Numbered from the stretch's first letter, positions 16,515 to 24,760 are shown. The stretch: DNA of 64,000 nt from JANQQJ01 sp046290575 (GCA_046290575.1 JBKAGX010000009.1:1-64000); one strand, 5' to 3'. The notes: generated by a model from the letters alone, not told the origin. A program made the numbers and translations.

Positions 16515-18241
16515 AGCTGCTGTTCGCCCCGCAACAACCCACCCGGCAGAGCGCCGGTGGATTCCCCGTTCTCGAACGTCACGTGGCCATTTTTGATCGT
16601 CGCGCGGTAGCCGCGTGAGGTCTGCAGCAGGCGGGTGCCGCCGGCGGGCAGATCGGCGACGATTTCCGGCGGGCTGAGCGACAAATTCTCCAGATCGATG
16701 ATGTTCACATCGGCCAGGTAGCCTGGCGCCAGCACGCCGCGGTCGTGCCAGCCAACATGGGCGGCATTGCGCTGGGTATAACCATGCACCAGCTGCTCCA
16801 CCGGCACAGTCTGCCCGGCTTTGTTGCCCTTGGACCAGAGACCGAGTGACGTGGTCGGGAAGCTGCCATCGCAGATGGTGGCGCAATGCGCACCCGCGTC
16901 AGACAGCGCGTAAAGCGCATGCTCGTGGGTGATCATGCCGTGCACGTCTTTCAGATCGCCATAGCTGAAATTGATCGCCGGCGCATAGAGCAGCCGGCGG
17001 CCGCCCTCTTCCAGCAGTACGTCATAGGCATGTTCATCGAGCGGCTTGCCCAGGCGCTGGGCTTCGGCTTCCAGGGAGGAGTCGGCCGAGGGTTCATAAT
17101 CCACCGGGTCGGTCATCCGGAACATCCGGTCGAAGCCCTTGGTGATGGTTTCGATCAGACCAGTGCGGCGGTCGGCGCGGTGTTCCTCAATGATTTTGGC
17201 GCGCACTTCGGGTGTCGCCAGCGCGGCCAGCCGGTCTTCCAGCGGTTCGCGGTAAAGCTTGCGCCAGGTCGGCGTCACATAGAACGGGTTGACGGTGGTG
17301 GCAAAACTCATGATCAGACCGATCGGCCGCGGGCCTACCTGGCCGCGCACGTCGAGGCCCTTGGCGACCATCTTTTCGATGCGGTCGAAGATCATCCGCC
17401 AGCGGTCCGGCGCGTCATCTGTCTGCTGGATGGTGAAGGACAGCCGACTGTCGGACGCGCGCGCCAGCATTTCAATGAGGTCCAGCTCGCGGGCGGCAAA
17501 CGCATCGTCGGCGGTCAGATAGGCATCGGAGATCAGCTGGATCACGCCCTTGCCATGGCCCCGGATCGCCCGGGCCGCGGCCATCAGCTCTTCAGCGGGT
17601 GAAGTCAGCGTGCCGATGGTGCCGCCGTCGCGGGAGCGGTGCAGATAGGTGCGCGAGGTCGAAAAGCCCACGGCGCCGGCGGCCAGCGCCTCTGCGATCA
17701 GCGTCTCCATCTGGTCGATCTCGGCTTCCGTCGGTTCTTCCTTGTGGTCGCCGCCCCGGTCGCCCATCACATAGGCGCGCAGCGCCGCATGCGGCATGTG
17801 GGCGCCGATATCGACGGCGAAATCCCGCGCCTCAATGGCATCGAGATATTCCGGAAAGGTTTGCCAGTTCCAGGCCAGCCCCTCGGCCAGCGCGGTGCCG
17901 GGAATGTCTTCCACGCCTTCCAGCAGCGCAATCAACCAGTCATGCTTGTTGGGGTGCGCCGGTGCAAAGCCGACGCCGCAATTGCCCATCACCACCGACG
18001 TCACGCCATTGATGGAGGACGGGGCCATCAGGCTGTCCCAGGACACCTGCCCGTCATAATGGGTGTGAATGTCAACAAAACCGGGGGTAACGATGGCACC
18101 TTGCGCATCAAGCGTCCGGTCGGCGGCGCCGACATCGCCGACTTCAGCGATCTTGCCATCCCTGATGCCCACATCACCCTGGAACGACGCTTTGCCTGTA
18201 CCATCGACGATGGTACCGCCGCGAATTGCAATATCGTGCAT
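16511..18241 (-). CDS. N-acyl-D-amino-acid deacylase family amidohydrolase
   Basis: A 576-residue amidohydrolase-superfamily enzyme of the D-aminoacylase branch. The N-terminal composite domain starts MHDIAIRGGTIVDGTGK. The metal site is PGFVDIHTHYDGQ (about residues 55-67). VMGNCGVGFAP and HEHALYALSDAGAHCATICDG follow. Family members hydrolyse N-acyl-D-amino acids or related amides with a zinc centre; longer versions of about 570 residues are common but their substrates are mostly unknown. The ATG has a good site GGGGAAAGCAC. It is convergent with argB. Confidence 0.9.
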   Translation of the reverse strand: MHDIAIRGGTIVDGTGKASFQGDVGIRDGKIAEVGDVGAADRTLDAQGAIVTPGFVDIHTHYDGQVSWDSLMAPSSINGVTSVVMGNCGVGFAPAHPNKHDWLIALLEGVEDIPGTALAEGLAWNWQTFPEYLDAIEARDFAVDIGAHMPHAALRAYVMGDRGGDHKEEPTEAEIDQMETLIAEALAAGAVGFSTSRTYLHRSRDGGTIGTLTSPAEELMAAARAIRGHGKGVIQLISDAYLTADDAFAARELDLIEMLARASDSRLSFTIQQTDDAPDRWRMIFDRIEKMVAKGLDVRGQVGPRPIGLIMSFATTVNPFYVTPTWRKLYREPLEDRLAALATPEVRAKIIEEHRADRRTGLIETITKGFDRMFRMTDPVDYEPSADSSLEAEAQRLGKPLDEHAYDVLLEEGGRRLLYAPAINFSYGDLKDVHGMITHEHALYALSDAGAHCATICDGSFPTTSLGLWSKGNKAGQTVPVEQLVHGYTQRNAAHVGWHDRGVLAPGYLADVNIIDLENLSLSPPEIVADLPAGGTRLLQTSRGYRATIKNGHVTFENGESTGALPGGLLRGEQQL

Positions 18242-18417
18242 GTGCTTTCCCCTGTCTCGAATCCCGCGTGTAGCACCCTAGATAGCGCGGTTGCCCGCAT
18301 TAATCCAATCGACGGCCTTTTTTTGCCCCGCCGGAAGACATTCGGGGCGCCCCCTAGAAGGGCAATCAGGATTTGAAGGCGCTGGCGCTTTCGCCTATGC
18401 TCCGCCGCGTTTCAGCA

Positions 18418-18434
18418 GCCGGTCGCCGACCGGC
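18418..18434. other. Hairpin upstream of tRNA-Arg
   Basis: GCCGGTC and GACCGGC form a perfect 7-bp stem with a 3-nt loop, 12 nt before the tRNA. It has no T tract. Its role is unknown; a processing or protein-binding site is possible. Confidence 0.4.
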
Positions 18435-18446
18435 ACGCCCTCTTGG

Positions 18447-18523
<77 letters not shown>

Positions 18524-18623
18524 ATTTCCTAAGTGATTGAACCGTTTGACGCTGCTTTTCATCGGATAGGATAAAAGTGGCAACTTCGGGCCGTCATGAC
18601 TCGGATTCTGCGAAGATCCGCAG

Positions 18624-18650
18624 GGTCCGCTTATGCACCACAGCAGACTT
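18624..18650 (+). repeat. 27-nt palindromic repeat, copy D
   Basis: The sequence begins GGTCCGCTTATG and ends CAGCAGACTT. It aligns over 27 nt with three other copies at 19931, 21431 and 22375. This is the most diverged copy in the middle; the ends GTCCG and CAGAC are kept. Confidence 0.55.
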
Positions 18651-18726
18651 TGGCGAAGTATCCACGACCCACTACCCCTTTTCCCAGTTTCGGCTAATGT
18701 ATTGCCGATAAGTGGGAGGCCATCGA

Positions 18727-18872
18727 ATGTATTTGAGGAAATGAAGCGCAGGAAGGCGATCAGGATCGCGATTGTTTATGCCATCACCCCGTGGCTTGTC
18801 GCCCAGATCGCCGCTATATCTGTCCCAGCCTTTGGCATGCCTGTATCGGCGTCACGCGGTATCATGATTCTC
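18727..18872 (+). pseudogene. Truncated N-terminal domain of a TPR/cyclase-type membrane protein
   Basis: FEEMKRRKAIRIAIVYAI followed by TPWLVAQIAAISVPAFGMP matches the cytoplasmic start and first membrane helix of a widespread family (FEELKRRKVFR-type N-termini fused to TPR or adenylate cyclase domains). Here the protein stops being family-like after about 47 residues. A good Shine-Dalgarno GGGAGG and ATG 18727 lie in front, but that ATG is two bases out of frame with the FEEMKRR frame. Both the frameshift and the missing remainder indicate a dead fragment. The open frame around it runs from 18633 to 19010. Identity rests on pattern memory, so confidence is moderate. Confidence 0.55.
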
Positions 18873-18979
18873 GCAGCAGCAAATCTTATGCTTTCCGCGA
18901 GAGAAAAGTGCCGGAGATTTTCCTGGGCTGCTGACGTGGCCTTCAACACCCGATCATGGTCTGCGAAAATGGAGGAAAA

Positions 18980-19891
18980 ATGTCTCCGTCGAAGCGTATT
19001 AAGCGGATAAGAAGAGCCTTCTTTGACGGCGTCATTCGACTGCTTCCCTATAACCGATGGGGCGACCGGATTGCCCACTTCCTGCAATTTGTTCGGGCGC
19101 ATAGAAGGCTTCCGGGAGACTTCACGATCAACACCGACGTCTTGCATGAGATCAAGAGAGGCGGTGAGCTGCTCAACCCGCTTCGTGTGTTTACGACCGA
19201 CAAGGAATTGGCCAAGATCTTTACGGAGGCTGTCGTCGGCAAACAATATGTGGTGCCGACTCTTCACGTGCTGCGCACTGTGGAAGAGATAGACGCATAC
19301 GACTTTCCAGCAAATTGTTGCATTAAACCGACGCATAGCTGTGGGCGCGTGATCCTCCGCCGAGATAATCAGGAGATCGACAAGAACGAGATCAAAGGTT
19401 GGCTTAGCCACAACTATTATCGCCAAACACGCGAGGTCAACTATCGTGACCTTATCCCCAAGGTCATTGTCGAAGAAGTGGTCTTCCCATTGACCGAGGG
19501 CGCAGATTACAAATTTTTCTGCTACAAAGGGCAGCCCAATCTCATCGAGGTACATATCGGCCGGTTTGGTGATCGTGGTGATCATCGACAGTTCATTTGT
19601 GACACGAACTGGAACTGGGTTAATGGCCTCACGACCCATTCGATGGATAAGCACCCGGTCGACAAGCCGGACAATTTGCAGTCAATGCTAGAGGTTGCGA
19701 GCAAAATCGCGGCCTATTTTGAGCACGTCCGGGTCGACATGTATTCGGACGGCGACCACTGTTATGTCGGGGAAATTACTCACTGCGCCGGTGGAGCCTG
19801 CATTCCGGTCAGCTCTGTCGATGCCGAACGCGAGCTGTCAAAAGTCATTCTCCGAGAACCGATTGACGACAATGCAGCGCTGCCGGCGTGA
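18980..19891 (+). CDS. TupA-like ATP-grasp protein
   Basis: A 303-residue protein resembling the TupA-like ATP-grasp family, known from teichuronopeptide and polysaccharide clusters. The order of motifs fits: FTTDKELAKIFTEAVVGKQY, CIKPTHSCGRVIL, WLSHNYYRQTREVNYRDL, KVIVEEVVFP, DYKFFCYKGQPNLIEVHIGR and VRVDMYSDGDHCYVGEITHC. The family is thought to ligate amino acids or modify glycans using ATP. I chose ATG 18980, because GGAGG lies 4 nt upstream; 18956 is an alternative. GC content is visibly lower than in the flanking core genes, and it stands alone without glycan genes. These facts suggest transfer. Confidence 0.8.
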   Translation: MSPSKRIKRIRRAFFDGVIRLLPYNRWGDRIAHFLQFVRAHRRLPGDFTINTDVLHEIKRGGELLNPLRVFTTDKELAKIFTEAVVGKQYVVPTLHVLRTVEEIDAYDFPANCCIKPTHSCGRVILRRDNQEIDKNEIKGWLSHNYYRQTREVNYRDLIPKVIVEEVVFPLTEGADYKFFCYKGQPNLIEVHIGRFGDRGDHRQFICDTNWNWVNGLTTHSMDKHPVDKPDNLQSMLEVASKIAAYFEHVRVDMYSDGDHCYVGEITHCAGGACIPVSSVDAERELSKVILREPIDDNAALPA

Positions 19892-19930
19892 TTTCCCTGG
19901 AATACAGAAGTAAGCTCTGTCGAAACCTAG

Positions 19931-19957
19931 TGTCCGTTTAAGGCTAAGAGCAGACGT
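19931..19957 (+). repeat. 27-nt palindromic repeat, copy A
   Basis: Reads TGTCCGTTTAAGGCTA and ends GCAGACGT. It lies in the 198-nt gap after the TupA-like gene. GTC/GAC ends are complementary, as in the other copies. Confidence 0.65.
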
Positions 19958-20089
19958 CAGCGTTCGATCAAGGATTGCTCCGCAAGTTGATCTCCGATAT
20001 CAGCAATAGAGGTCAACAACCCTCCTTTTCATGAGCTGATCCCTATCTCGACTACGCGCTCTCAGTCTACGTTCCTACGATCAACCCGT

Positions 20090-21397
20090 GTGTTTCCGCG
20101 CCTTCATCTATCGAGGGCGTTCTGGCTTATCGCGACGTCGCTCCTGATCACGTCGATCTTATGGGCGATTGCCCGCGTGGACGAGTATTCGACCCTGGGT
20201 CTTTGGCGTGGCGCTTCACAGATTACGATGCTCTGGTCGGCGACGCTCGCGATGCTCAGCATGGTCGCTGTCGTTCGGGCCAATGCTCTGGAGCCCATAT
20301 TTGGCGGCCTGAACCTGGCTGTGCGGCTGCATCGCAAGCTGGGTTTGGCCGCGATTCTGCTGCTTGTCGCGCACGTAGCGCTGCTGACGGCAGATAGTGT
20401 CTCGAAAGGCGTTCCCATCGTGGAAGTTCTTGTGCCGTTTTCCACGCCGAACGCGCGTTCAATGGACATCCTTGTCTTCTACGCGCTGATCGCCTTGGGC
20501 TTCTTAGCCTATGACAAGCGGCTGCGTTATGAGCGGTGGCTGGTCTTGCACCGGGGTGTTGGACTTCTTTTCGTATTGGGTACGGTGCACGCGGCCATGG
20601 AGCCGGGGACGATTAATGAGTTTGAGCCTCTTCGGACTTGGATCGTCATCTTGTTGCTGGCGGGCGCGGCGGCATGGACGTATCGGATTTTGCTGTTCGG
20701 CCGTTTCGGTCCCCACTACGCGTACCAACTGCATGAGGCAAAACCGCGCGGCAGCGAGACGATTGACCTGATCATGCGCCCGCAGGACAGGCGGATGATG
20801 TATGAGCCTGGCACCTTTGTTTTCCTCGGTGTCCCAGGGTTCGAAAATCAGGCCAAGGAACTGCACCCATTCTCAATCTCGTCCTCGCCCGTCGACCGGG
20901 AACTGCGGGTATCCATTCGTCAGATTGGAGACTTCACCAAGCGCCTGTCGGATCTTCAAAAAGGCGACGCCATCGACATCTATGGGCCCTTCGGCAGTTT
21001 TTCGCCGCAGCGATTTGCAAAGTATCGCCGGTTGGTTTGGGTTGGTGCGGGCATCGGCATAACGCCCTTTCTCGGCATGCTGGCGTTTGAGCAAGACAAT
21101 CACGACTTTCGACGCATCTGGCTCTACTACGTCGCGCATAACCAGGATCATGCGGTTTACGACAAAGAGATCTCCGACAGTTTTATGGAGGCGGATTCGT
21201 TCATTGACTATCAGTTGTGGGACACATCCGTCAGGGGGCACATCACCGCCAAGCAGATCGCCGATGATGTCGTCCTCGACGACTATGCTGTCATGCTTTG
21301 CGGAACGCCGGCCTTTGTTGCGGATATGGCCGCGCAATTTCAGGCGCTGGGCCTGCCCAGGAGCCGCATCATCGCTGAAGTCTTGGAGTTCAGATAA
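20090..21397 (+). CDS. Ferric-reductase-like membrane flavocytochrome
   Basis: A 435-residue protein starting with GTG 20090. The N-terminal half has about six membrane helices (residues 10-30, 45-62, 85-105, 126-143, 157-175 and 186-204), with His residues in RLHRKLGLAAILLLVAHVAL and VLHRGVGLLFVLGTVHAAM placed to bind heme. The C-terminal half is a ferredoxin-reductase-type module: FAD site HPFSISSSP, phosphate loop VGAGIGITPFLGML and C-terminal MLCGTPAFVADM. The layout is that of ferric reductase/NADPH oxidase-like proteins that pass electrons from NAD(P)H across the membrane. The acceptor is unknown. It sits between two 27-nt repeats. Confidence 0.88.
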   Translation: MFPRLHLSRAFWLIATSLLITSILWAIARVDEYSTLGLWRGASQITMLWSATLAMLSMVAVVRANALEPIFGGLNLAVRLHRKLGLAAILLLVAHVALLTADSVSKGVPIVEVLVPFSTPNARSMDILVFYALIALGFLAYDKRLRYERWLVLHRGVGLLFVLGTVHAAMEPGTINEFEPLRTWIVILLLAGAAAWTYRILLFGRFGPHYAYQLHEAKPRGSETIDLIMRPQDRRMMYEPGTFVFLGVPGFENQAKELHPFSISSSPVDRELRVSIRQIGDFTKRLSDLQKGDAIDIYGPFGSFSPQRFAKYRRLVWVGAGIGITPFLGMLAFEQDNHDFRRIWLYYVAHNQDHAVYDKEISDSFMEADSFIDYQLWDTSVRGHITAKQIADDVVLDDYAVMLCGTPAFVADMAAQFQALGLPRSRIIAEVLEFR

Positions 21398-21430
21398 GGC
21401 CCCGGTCGCTCCGGGTGGATACATCAAGGA

Positions 21431-21457
21431 TGTCCGCTTATGGCTACAAACAGTCGT
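21431..21457 (+). repeat. 27-nt palindromic repeat, copy B
   Basis: Reads TGTCCGCTTATGGCTA and ends CAGTCGT. It lies 33 nt after the flavocytochrome stop codon, in a 193-nt gap before the nitroreductase. Confidence 0.65.
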
Positions 21458-21590
21458 TAGGCGCGAGTTGCAGCCCTGGCGGAATAGGGTCAGGATGCCG
21501 CCTCAGGTAGATTGAGTTAAGGCTTATCTTTGGTCGGAAACTCCTCTGACTGTTCCTCTTATGTGACCCAAAAATCCTAAAGGACGACAC

Positions 21591-22268
21591 ATGCAATTTG
21601 ACGACGTGATCCTCGGCCGCCGCAGCATCCGCGGCTACAAACCCGACCCTGTGCCCAAGGAACTGATCAAAGAGATCATCACCCTGGCCATGCGCTCGCC
21701 ATCGTCGATGAACACACAGCCCTGGTATTTTCACGTCATTACCGGCGAACCGCTGGACCGCATTCGCGCGGGCAATACCGAGAGGAACCTGGCGGGCGTG
21801 CCGCACTCGCGTGAGTTCCGTACTGGAAGGCCCTTCGAAGGCAAGCATCGCGAAAGGCAGATCGGCGTCGCCAAGCAGCTGTTCTCGGCCATGGGGATCG
21901 CGCGCGACGACAAGGAGGGGCGCCAGGATTGGGTCCTGCGCGGCTTCCGTCAGTTCGACGCCCCCGTGTGCATTATCGTGACCTATGACCGCGAGCTGGA
22001 CGGCAGCGACGATACGCCCTTCGATTGTGGCGCGGTAGCCACCGCGCTGGTGAACGCCGCATGGTCCCGTGGGCTTGGCGCCGTGATCAACAGCCAGGGA
22101 ATCATGCAGTCACCGGTGGTGCGCGAGCACGCCGGCATCCCGGATGATCAGGTCATCATGAAGAGCATCGCGCTCGGCTGGCCCGATGAATCCTTCCCGG
22201 CGAACGCTGTCGTTTCAGAACGCAAGAGCGTCGAGGAGGCAACCGTGTTCGTCGGCTTCGACGACTAG
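21591..22268 (+). CDS. Nitroreductase family protein
   Basis: A 225-residue FMN-dependent nitroreductase-fold protein. The FMN phosphate motif RRSIRGYKPDPVP lies at residues 10-22, SPSSMNTQPWYFHVI at 36-50, and the C-terminal SIALGWPDESFPANAVVSERKSVEE at about 193-217. The family reduces nitro groups, quinones or similar acceptors with NAD(P)H as a homodimer. The ATG follows AAAGGACGACAC. Base composition matches core genes more than the preceding island-like genes. The physiological substrate cannot be deduced. Confidence 0.9.
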   Translation: MQFDDVILGRRSIRGYKPDPVPKELIKEIITLAMRSPSSMNTQPWYFHVITGEPLDRIRAGNTERNLAGVPHSREFRTGRPFEGKHRERQIGVAKQLFSAMGIARDDKEGRQDWVLRGFRQFDAPVCIIVTYDRELDGSDDTPFDCGAVATALVNAAWSRGLGAVINSQGIMQSPVVREHAGIPDDQVIMKSIALGWPDESFPANAVVSERKSVEEATVFVGFDD

Positions 22269-22374
22269 GCGCGTGGCTTAGAAAGCAAGCCTTTCAATTG
22301 TTTCTAAACACTAACTGAGATCATCCGGCTTGCGGTGATTCTATATGTCCTCATTCTGAATTCTACGATTGTCA

Positions 22375-22401
22375 TGTCCGCTTTTGGCTATAAGCAGACA
22401 T
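22375..22401 (+). repeat. 27-nt palindromic repeat, copy C
   Basis: Reads TGTCCGCTTTTGGCTA and ends AAGCAGACAT. With the A at 22374 its arms ATGTCCGCTT and AAGCAGACAT pair with one mismatch, forming a 10-bp stem. It is the least degenerate of four copies. Confidence 0.7.
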
Positions 22402-22444
22402 GCGTATTTGGTAGGGAAATCACGGTCAACCAGTTCTCTTTTTC

Positions 22445-22462
22445 ATCCTGCCGGGCGCGCCA
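22445..22462 (+). other. att-like degenerate tRNA 3' end
   Basis: ATCCTGCCGGGCGCGCCA matches the last 18 nt of tRNA-Arg(CCG) at 18506-18523 at 16 positions. Its last 12 nt are identical to the 3' end of tRNA-Arg(ACG). No cloverleaf lies upstream. It could be a worn attachment site marking the right end of an old tRNA-targeted insertion; no integrase is present. Confidence 0.4.
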
Positions 22463-22722
22463 ACAACACATGTGTCGACCATCGTGACCACCCGAGCGGC
22501 ATCGTGCCGATGCCCGGCCCCAATGGATATCGCTACACGCGGGGCGGTAAGTGGGGCGTCTTCAAGTCGCACATCCCGGCAAGACCCACGCCCTATCAGC
22601 CGTCCACCGAAAAACCAGTTTTCCGATGAAAAAATCCCAAAAAGCAAAATACAGGTTGCGGGGCGTCGCATCGTGTGACTACGGTTTGTTTCTATTTTGA
22701 AAGAAATTCGAGAGTTGGGCCG

Positions 22723-22965
22723 ATGGAAGACGAGACGTTCAAGAAAGTCCTGGATCAGCAGGATCAGGAATTTGTCAGGGTGCTGGAAGACCTGATTGAT
22801 ATTCTGTTGCAAAACGGGGTCGTGACCTTGGACATGTTCCCTGAAAGAGCTGCCGAAAAAATCGACGCCAGGCTGAAAATGCGCCAGCACATGAGACAAG
22901 CCGAGGGTCAGGCGCAGAGCTACGGCATCAATTCGGACCCTGCCGGAACTGGCCTGCCGCACTGA
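22723..22965 (+). CDS. Small hypothetical helical protein
   Basis: An 80-residue protein read from ATG 22723; a longer in-frame start at 22675 would add residues of poor quality. It is mainly helical and charged (DETFKKVLDQQDQEFVRVLE, then DLIDILLQNGVVTLDMFPERA and AEKIDARLKMRQHMRQAEGQ). I do not recognise the family. No signal peptide or membrane helix is seen. It is probably cytoplasmic. The coding look comes from amphipathic helix spacing and regular codon use. Confidence 0.55.
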   Translation: MEDETFKKVLDQQDQEFVRVLEDLIDILLQNGVVTLDMFPERAAEKIDARLKMRQHMRQAEGQAQSYGINSDPAGTGLPH

Positions 22966-23070
22966 GAGAGCTCTCGGCCGGTATCATTTGAGCGCAGGTT
23001 TACCTGCGTCCCTTCGTTGCTAAGTTTGCAACGTCACGGAGTGAACCGGTGATGGCCTTGTTGGCCGGCT
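22966..23070. other. Cluster of small hairpins
   Basis: Three or four perfect short stems follow each other: GAGAGCTCTC (22966-22975), CGCAGG/CCTGCG with loop TTTA (22993-23008), CGTTGC/GCAACG (23015-23033) and GGCC/GGCC with loop TTGTT (23054-23066). They fill most of the gap before the 53-residue ORF and may be a structured leader or small RNA. No Rfam family is recognised by eye. Confidence 0.35.
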
Positions 23071-23170
23071 CACGACAGATAGATTGTTTTTCCGCCCCGG
23101 CGTTCGATGGCCTGTACTGTTCCAGCAGCACCTCTTACTATTGCCGGCGCGTCAAACAGAGGAGCAAACG

Positions 23171-23332
23171 ATGGGTGAGGTAAAAGTGGACCGAAAGAGG
23201 CTTATCGGCCTTCGGATAACCGCCGAAAATCAGTCTCCGATGCAGGCTGCGGCACTGGCTGCGAAATCCGGCGACAGTAAATGCACCGCGGAGCCAATGA
23301 CCGATGGTCATAAGACCTGGGATAAAGACTAG
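23171..23332 (+). CDS. Small hypothetical protein
   Basis: A 53-residue ORF starting at ATG 23171, seven bases after AGAGGAG, a good ribosome site. The sequence MGEVKVDRKRLIGLRITAEN is followed by a polar tail with one Cys. No family, signal peptide or membrane helix is recognised. It is followed by a candidate terminator, which supports a small transcription unit together with the structured upstream region. Confidence 0.5.
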   Translation: MGEVKVDRKRLIGLRITAENQSPMQAAALAAKSGDSKCTAEPMTDGHKTWDKD

Positions 23333-23379
23333 GCCCGTCACCCGCTGCGCTGACAGAGACCTGGGCGCGGGCTTTTTTT
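23333..23379 (+). terminator. Candidate terminator
   Basis: GCCCG (23333-23337) can pair with CGGGC (23368-23372) directly before seven T. The loop is long (30 nt), so the fit is modest. Confidence 0.4.
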
Positions 23380-23523
23380 GATGCCCTGTATCTGTTGATT
23401 TTGGTGCCGTCAGCGCACCAGCTTCAACATTGCCTGGTCGCAGGACAGTTTTCTGCCGCTTATACTTTTTTGCCTGTGCTATTCTGACAGCCGGGCACGA
23501 TATCTGTTTTTCGGTCATCTGGG

Positions 23524-24405
23524 TTGAAGGCAATCATTAAGTCGAATTCTCAACACCTGTCACCGCCGATTGCGGCCATGCTGACGGTGTTCTGCCTCTT
23601 TACCGCGCCTCAGCCGGCTGGCGCCGCACCCACGGGTCAAAGCGCCATCGTCATTCACGCAAACACCGGCGATGTGATCCATGCCTGTCATGAAGAAGCA
23701 ACCCGGTTCCCGGCATCCCTCACCAAAATCATGACGCTCTACATGGTCTTCGAGGCGCTTGAGCAAGGCCGTTTGACATTGGACCAAGCGCTACCCGTCT
23801 CGCGTCAGGCCGCAAGGCAGCCGAGGGTCAAGCTGGACCTCAAGCACGGTGAGACAATTACGGTCGAACAGGCGATCCTGGCGTTGGTCGCACGTTCCGC
23901 CAACGATGTCGCGACCGTTGTCGCGGAAGCGATCGGCGGCACGGAAGAAGAATTTGCCCATATGATGACGATGCGGGCAAATTCACTGGGTATGAAAGAC
24001 ACGCTGTTCCGCAATGCCTCTGGCCTACCGAATGCCGAACAGGTTACCTCTGCAAAAGACATGGCCCGGCTTGCCGAAGCCATCTGGCTGCGTTTCCCCA
24101 ACCGATTCGAATATTTCAACACCCAGGCCTTCTCCTTTGGCGGAAAAGACTATGAAAGCCACAACAAGCTACTGAAGACCTATGAAGGCGCCGATGGCAT
24201 GAAAACGGGCTACACCCGGGCCTCCGGCTTCAATCTGGTGAGCTCGGCGATCCGCAAAGGACACCGGCTGATTGCAGTGGTGATCGGCGGCACAACGGGA
24301 AAGAAGCGGGACACATATATGGAGAAGATCCTGGATTTCGGCTTTGATAAGCTGCTTAACGGCGCTGAAGCGCCGCCCAAGGCGCCGCCATGCGGTTTCA
24401 AATAG
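23524..24405 (+). CDS. D-alanyl-D-alanine carboxypeptidase (S11)
   Basis: A 293-residue penicillin-binding protein of family S11. It starts with TTG 23524, so the true start could differ slightly. A signal peptide covers about residues 1-35. The three active-site motifs are complete: SLTK at 65-68, SAN at 125-127 and KTG at 227-229. It trims the terminal D-Ala from peptidoglycan stem peptides in the periplasm. It is shorter than PBP5 (about 400 residues) and lacks the C-terminal PBP5 domain and membrane anchor, so it is DacC/DacF-like without anchor. A D-Ala-D-Ala dipeptidase lies 350 nt downstream on the other strand. Confidence 0.92.
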   Translation: MKAIIKSNSQHLSPPIAAMLTVFCLFTAPQPAGAAPTGQSAIVIHANTGDVIHACHEEATRFPASLTKIMTLYMVFEALEQGRLTLDQALPVSRQAARQPRVKLDLKHGETITVEQAILALVARSANDVATVVAEAIGGTEEEFAHMMTMRANSLGMKDTLFRNASGLPNAEQVTSAKDMARLAEAIWLRFPNRFEYFNTQAFSFGGKDYESHNKLLKTYEGADGMKTGYTRASGFNLVSSAIRKGHRLIAVVIGGTTGKKRDTYMEKILDFGFDKLLNGAEAPPKAPPCGFK

Positions 24406-24459
24406 CGCTGCCCAGCCAGGCAGGGCCAAGATTTTCTTCACTGAAGACGGGGGAACCCA

Positions 24460-24744
24460 ATGGTTAGCATGATGATCCGGCTGAAGGTTCTGCCAGACAA
24501 GGTATCCGAATTCGAACCCCTGGTGGCACAGCTTATGCGTGACGTAGCCGCCAATGAACCGGGATCAATCTATGAGGTGCGGCGGGTCCGTGACGAACCG
24601 TGCAGCTATGTCTATTTCCTGTCATTCCCGGATCAGGCTGCCTATGACCGCTATGCAGCGGCGGACTATCATATGCAGATGTCGCCCAAGGCGCTGGCCT
24701 GTGTGGACGGTGACCCGGTTTTCGCCGACCTGGAACCGATTTAG
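24460..24744 (+). CDS. Putative quinol monooxygenase (ABM domain)
   Basis: A 94-residue ferredoxin-fold protein with the antibiotic-biosynthesis monooxygenase (ABM) pattern: IRLKVLPDKVSEFEPLVAQL, NEPGSIYEVRRVRDEPCSYVYF, then SFPDQAAYDRYAAADYHMQM. Single-domain members such as YgiN oxidise quinols without a cofactor, or act as small dimeric carriers. The ATG follows GGGGGAACCCA. It lies 54 nt after the carboxypeptidase on the same strand. No specific substrate can be named. Confidence 0.82.
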   Translation: MVSMMIRLKVLPDKVSEFEPLVAQLMRDVAANEPGSIYEVRRVRDEPCSYVYFLSFPDQAAYDRYAAADYHMQMSPKALACVDGDPVFADLEPI

Positions 24745-24760
24745 GTCCTGGACTGCCCAG

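Larger units (their letters stand above)
18524..18979. other. Remnant-rich intergenic stretch
   Basis: This 456-nt interval holds one 27-nt repeat (18624-18650) and a decayed gene start (18727-18872). Otherwise I see no gene. Base composition is less GC-rich than the surrounding core genes. Confidence 0.6.
22269..22722. other. Intergenic stretch with repeat and tRNA-like fragment
   Basis: This 454-nt interval holds the best palindromic repeat copy (22375-22401) and a degenerate tRNA 3' end (22445-22462). A frame from 22369 to 22629 encodes some ordered-looking residues near its end (NGYRYTRGGKWGVF), but it has no ribosome site and starts inside the repeat, so I do not call it a gene. Confidence 0.5.

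Noticed and set aside
22369..22629. 86-residue + frame with NGYRYTRGGKWGVF
   Set aside because: It starts within the 27-nt repeat, has no ribosome site and matches no family I know. Kept only as a remark.
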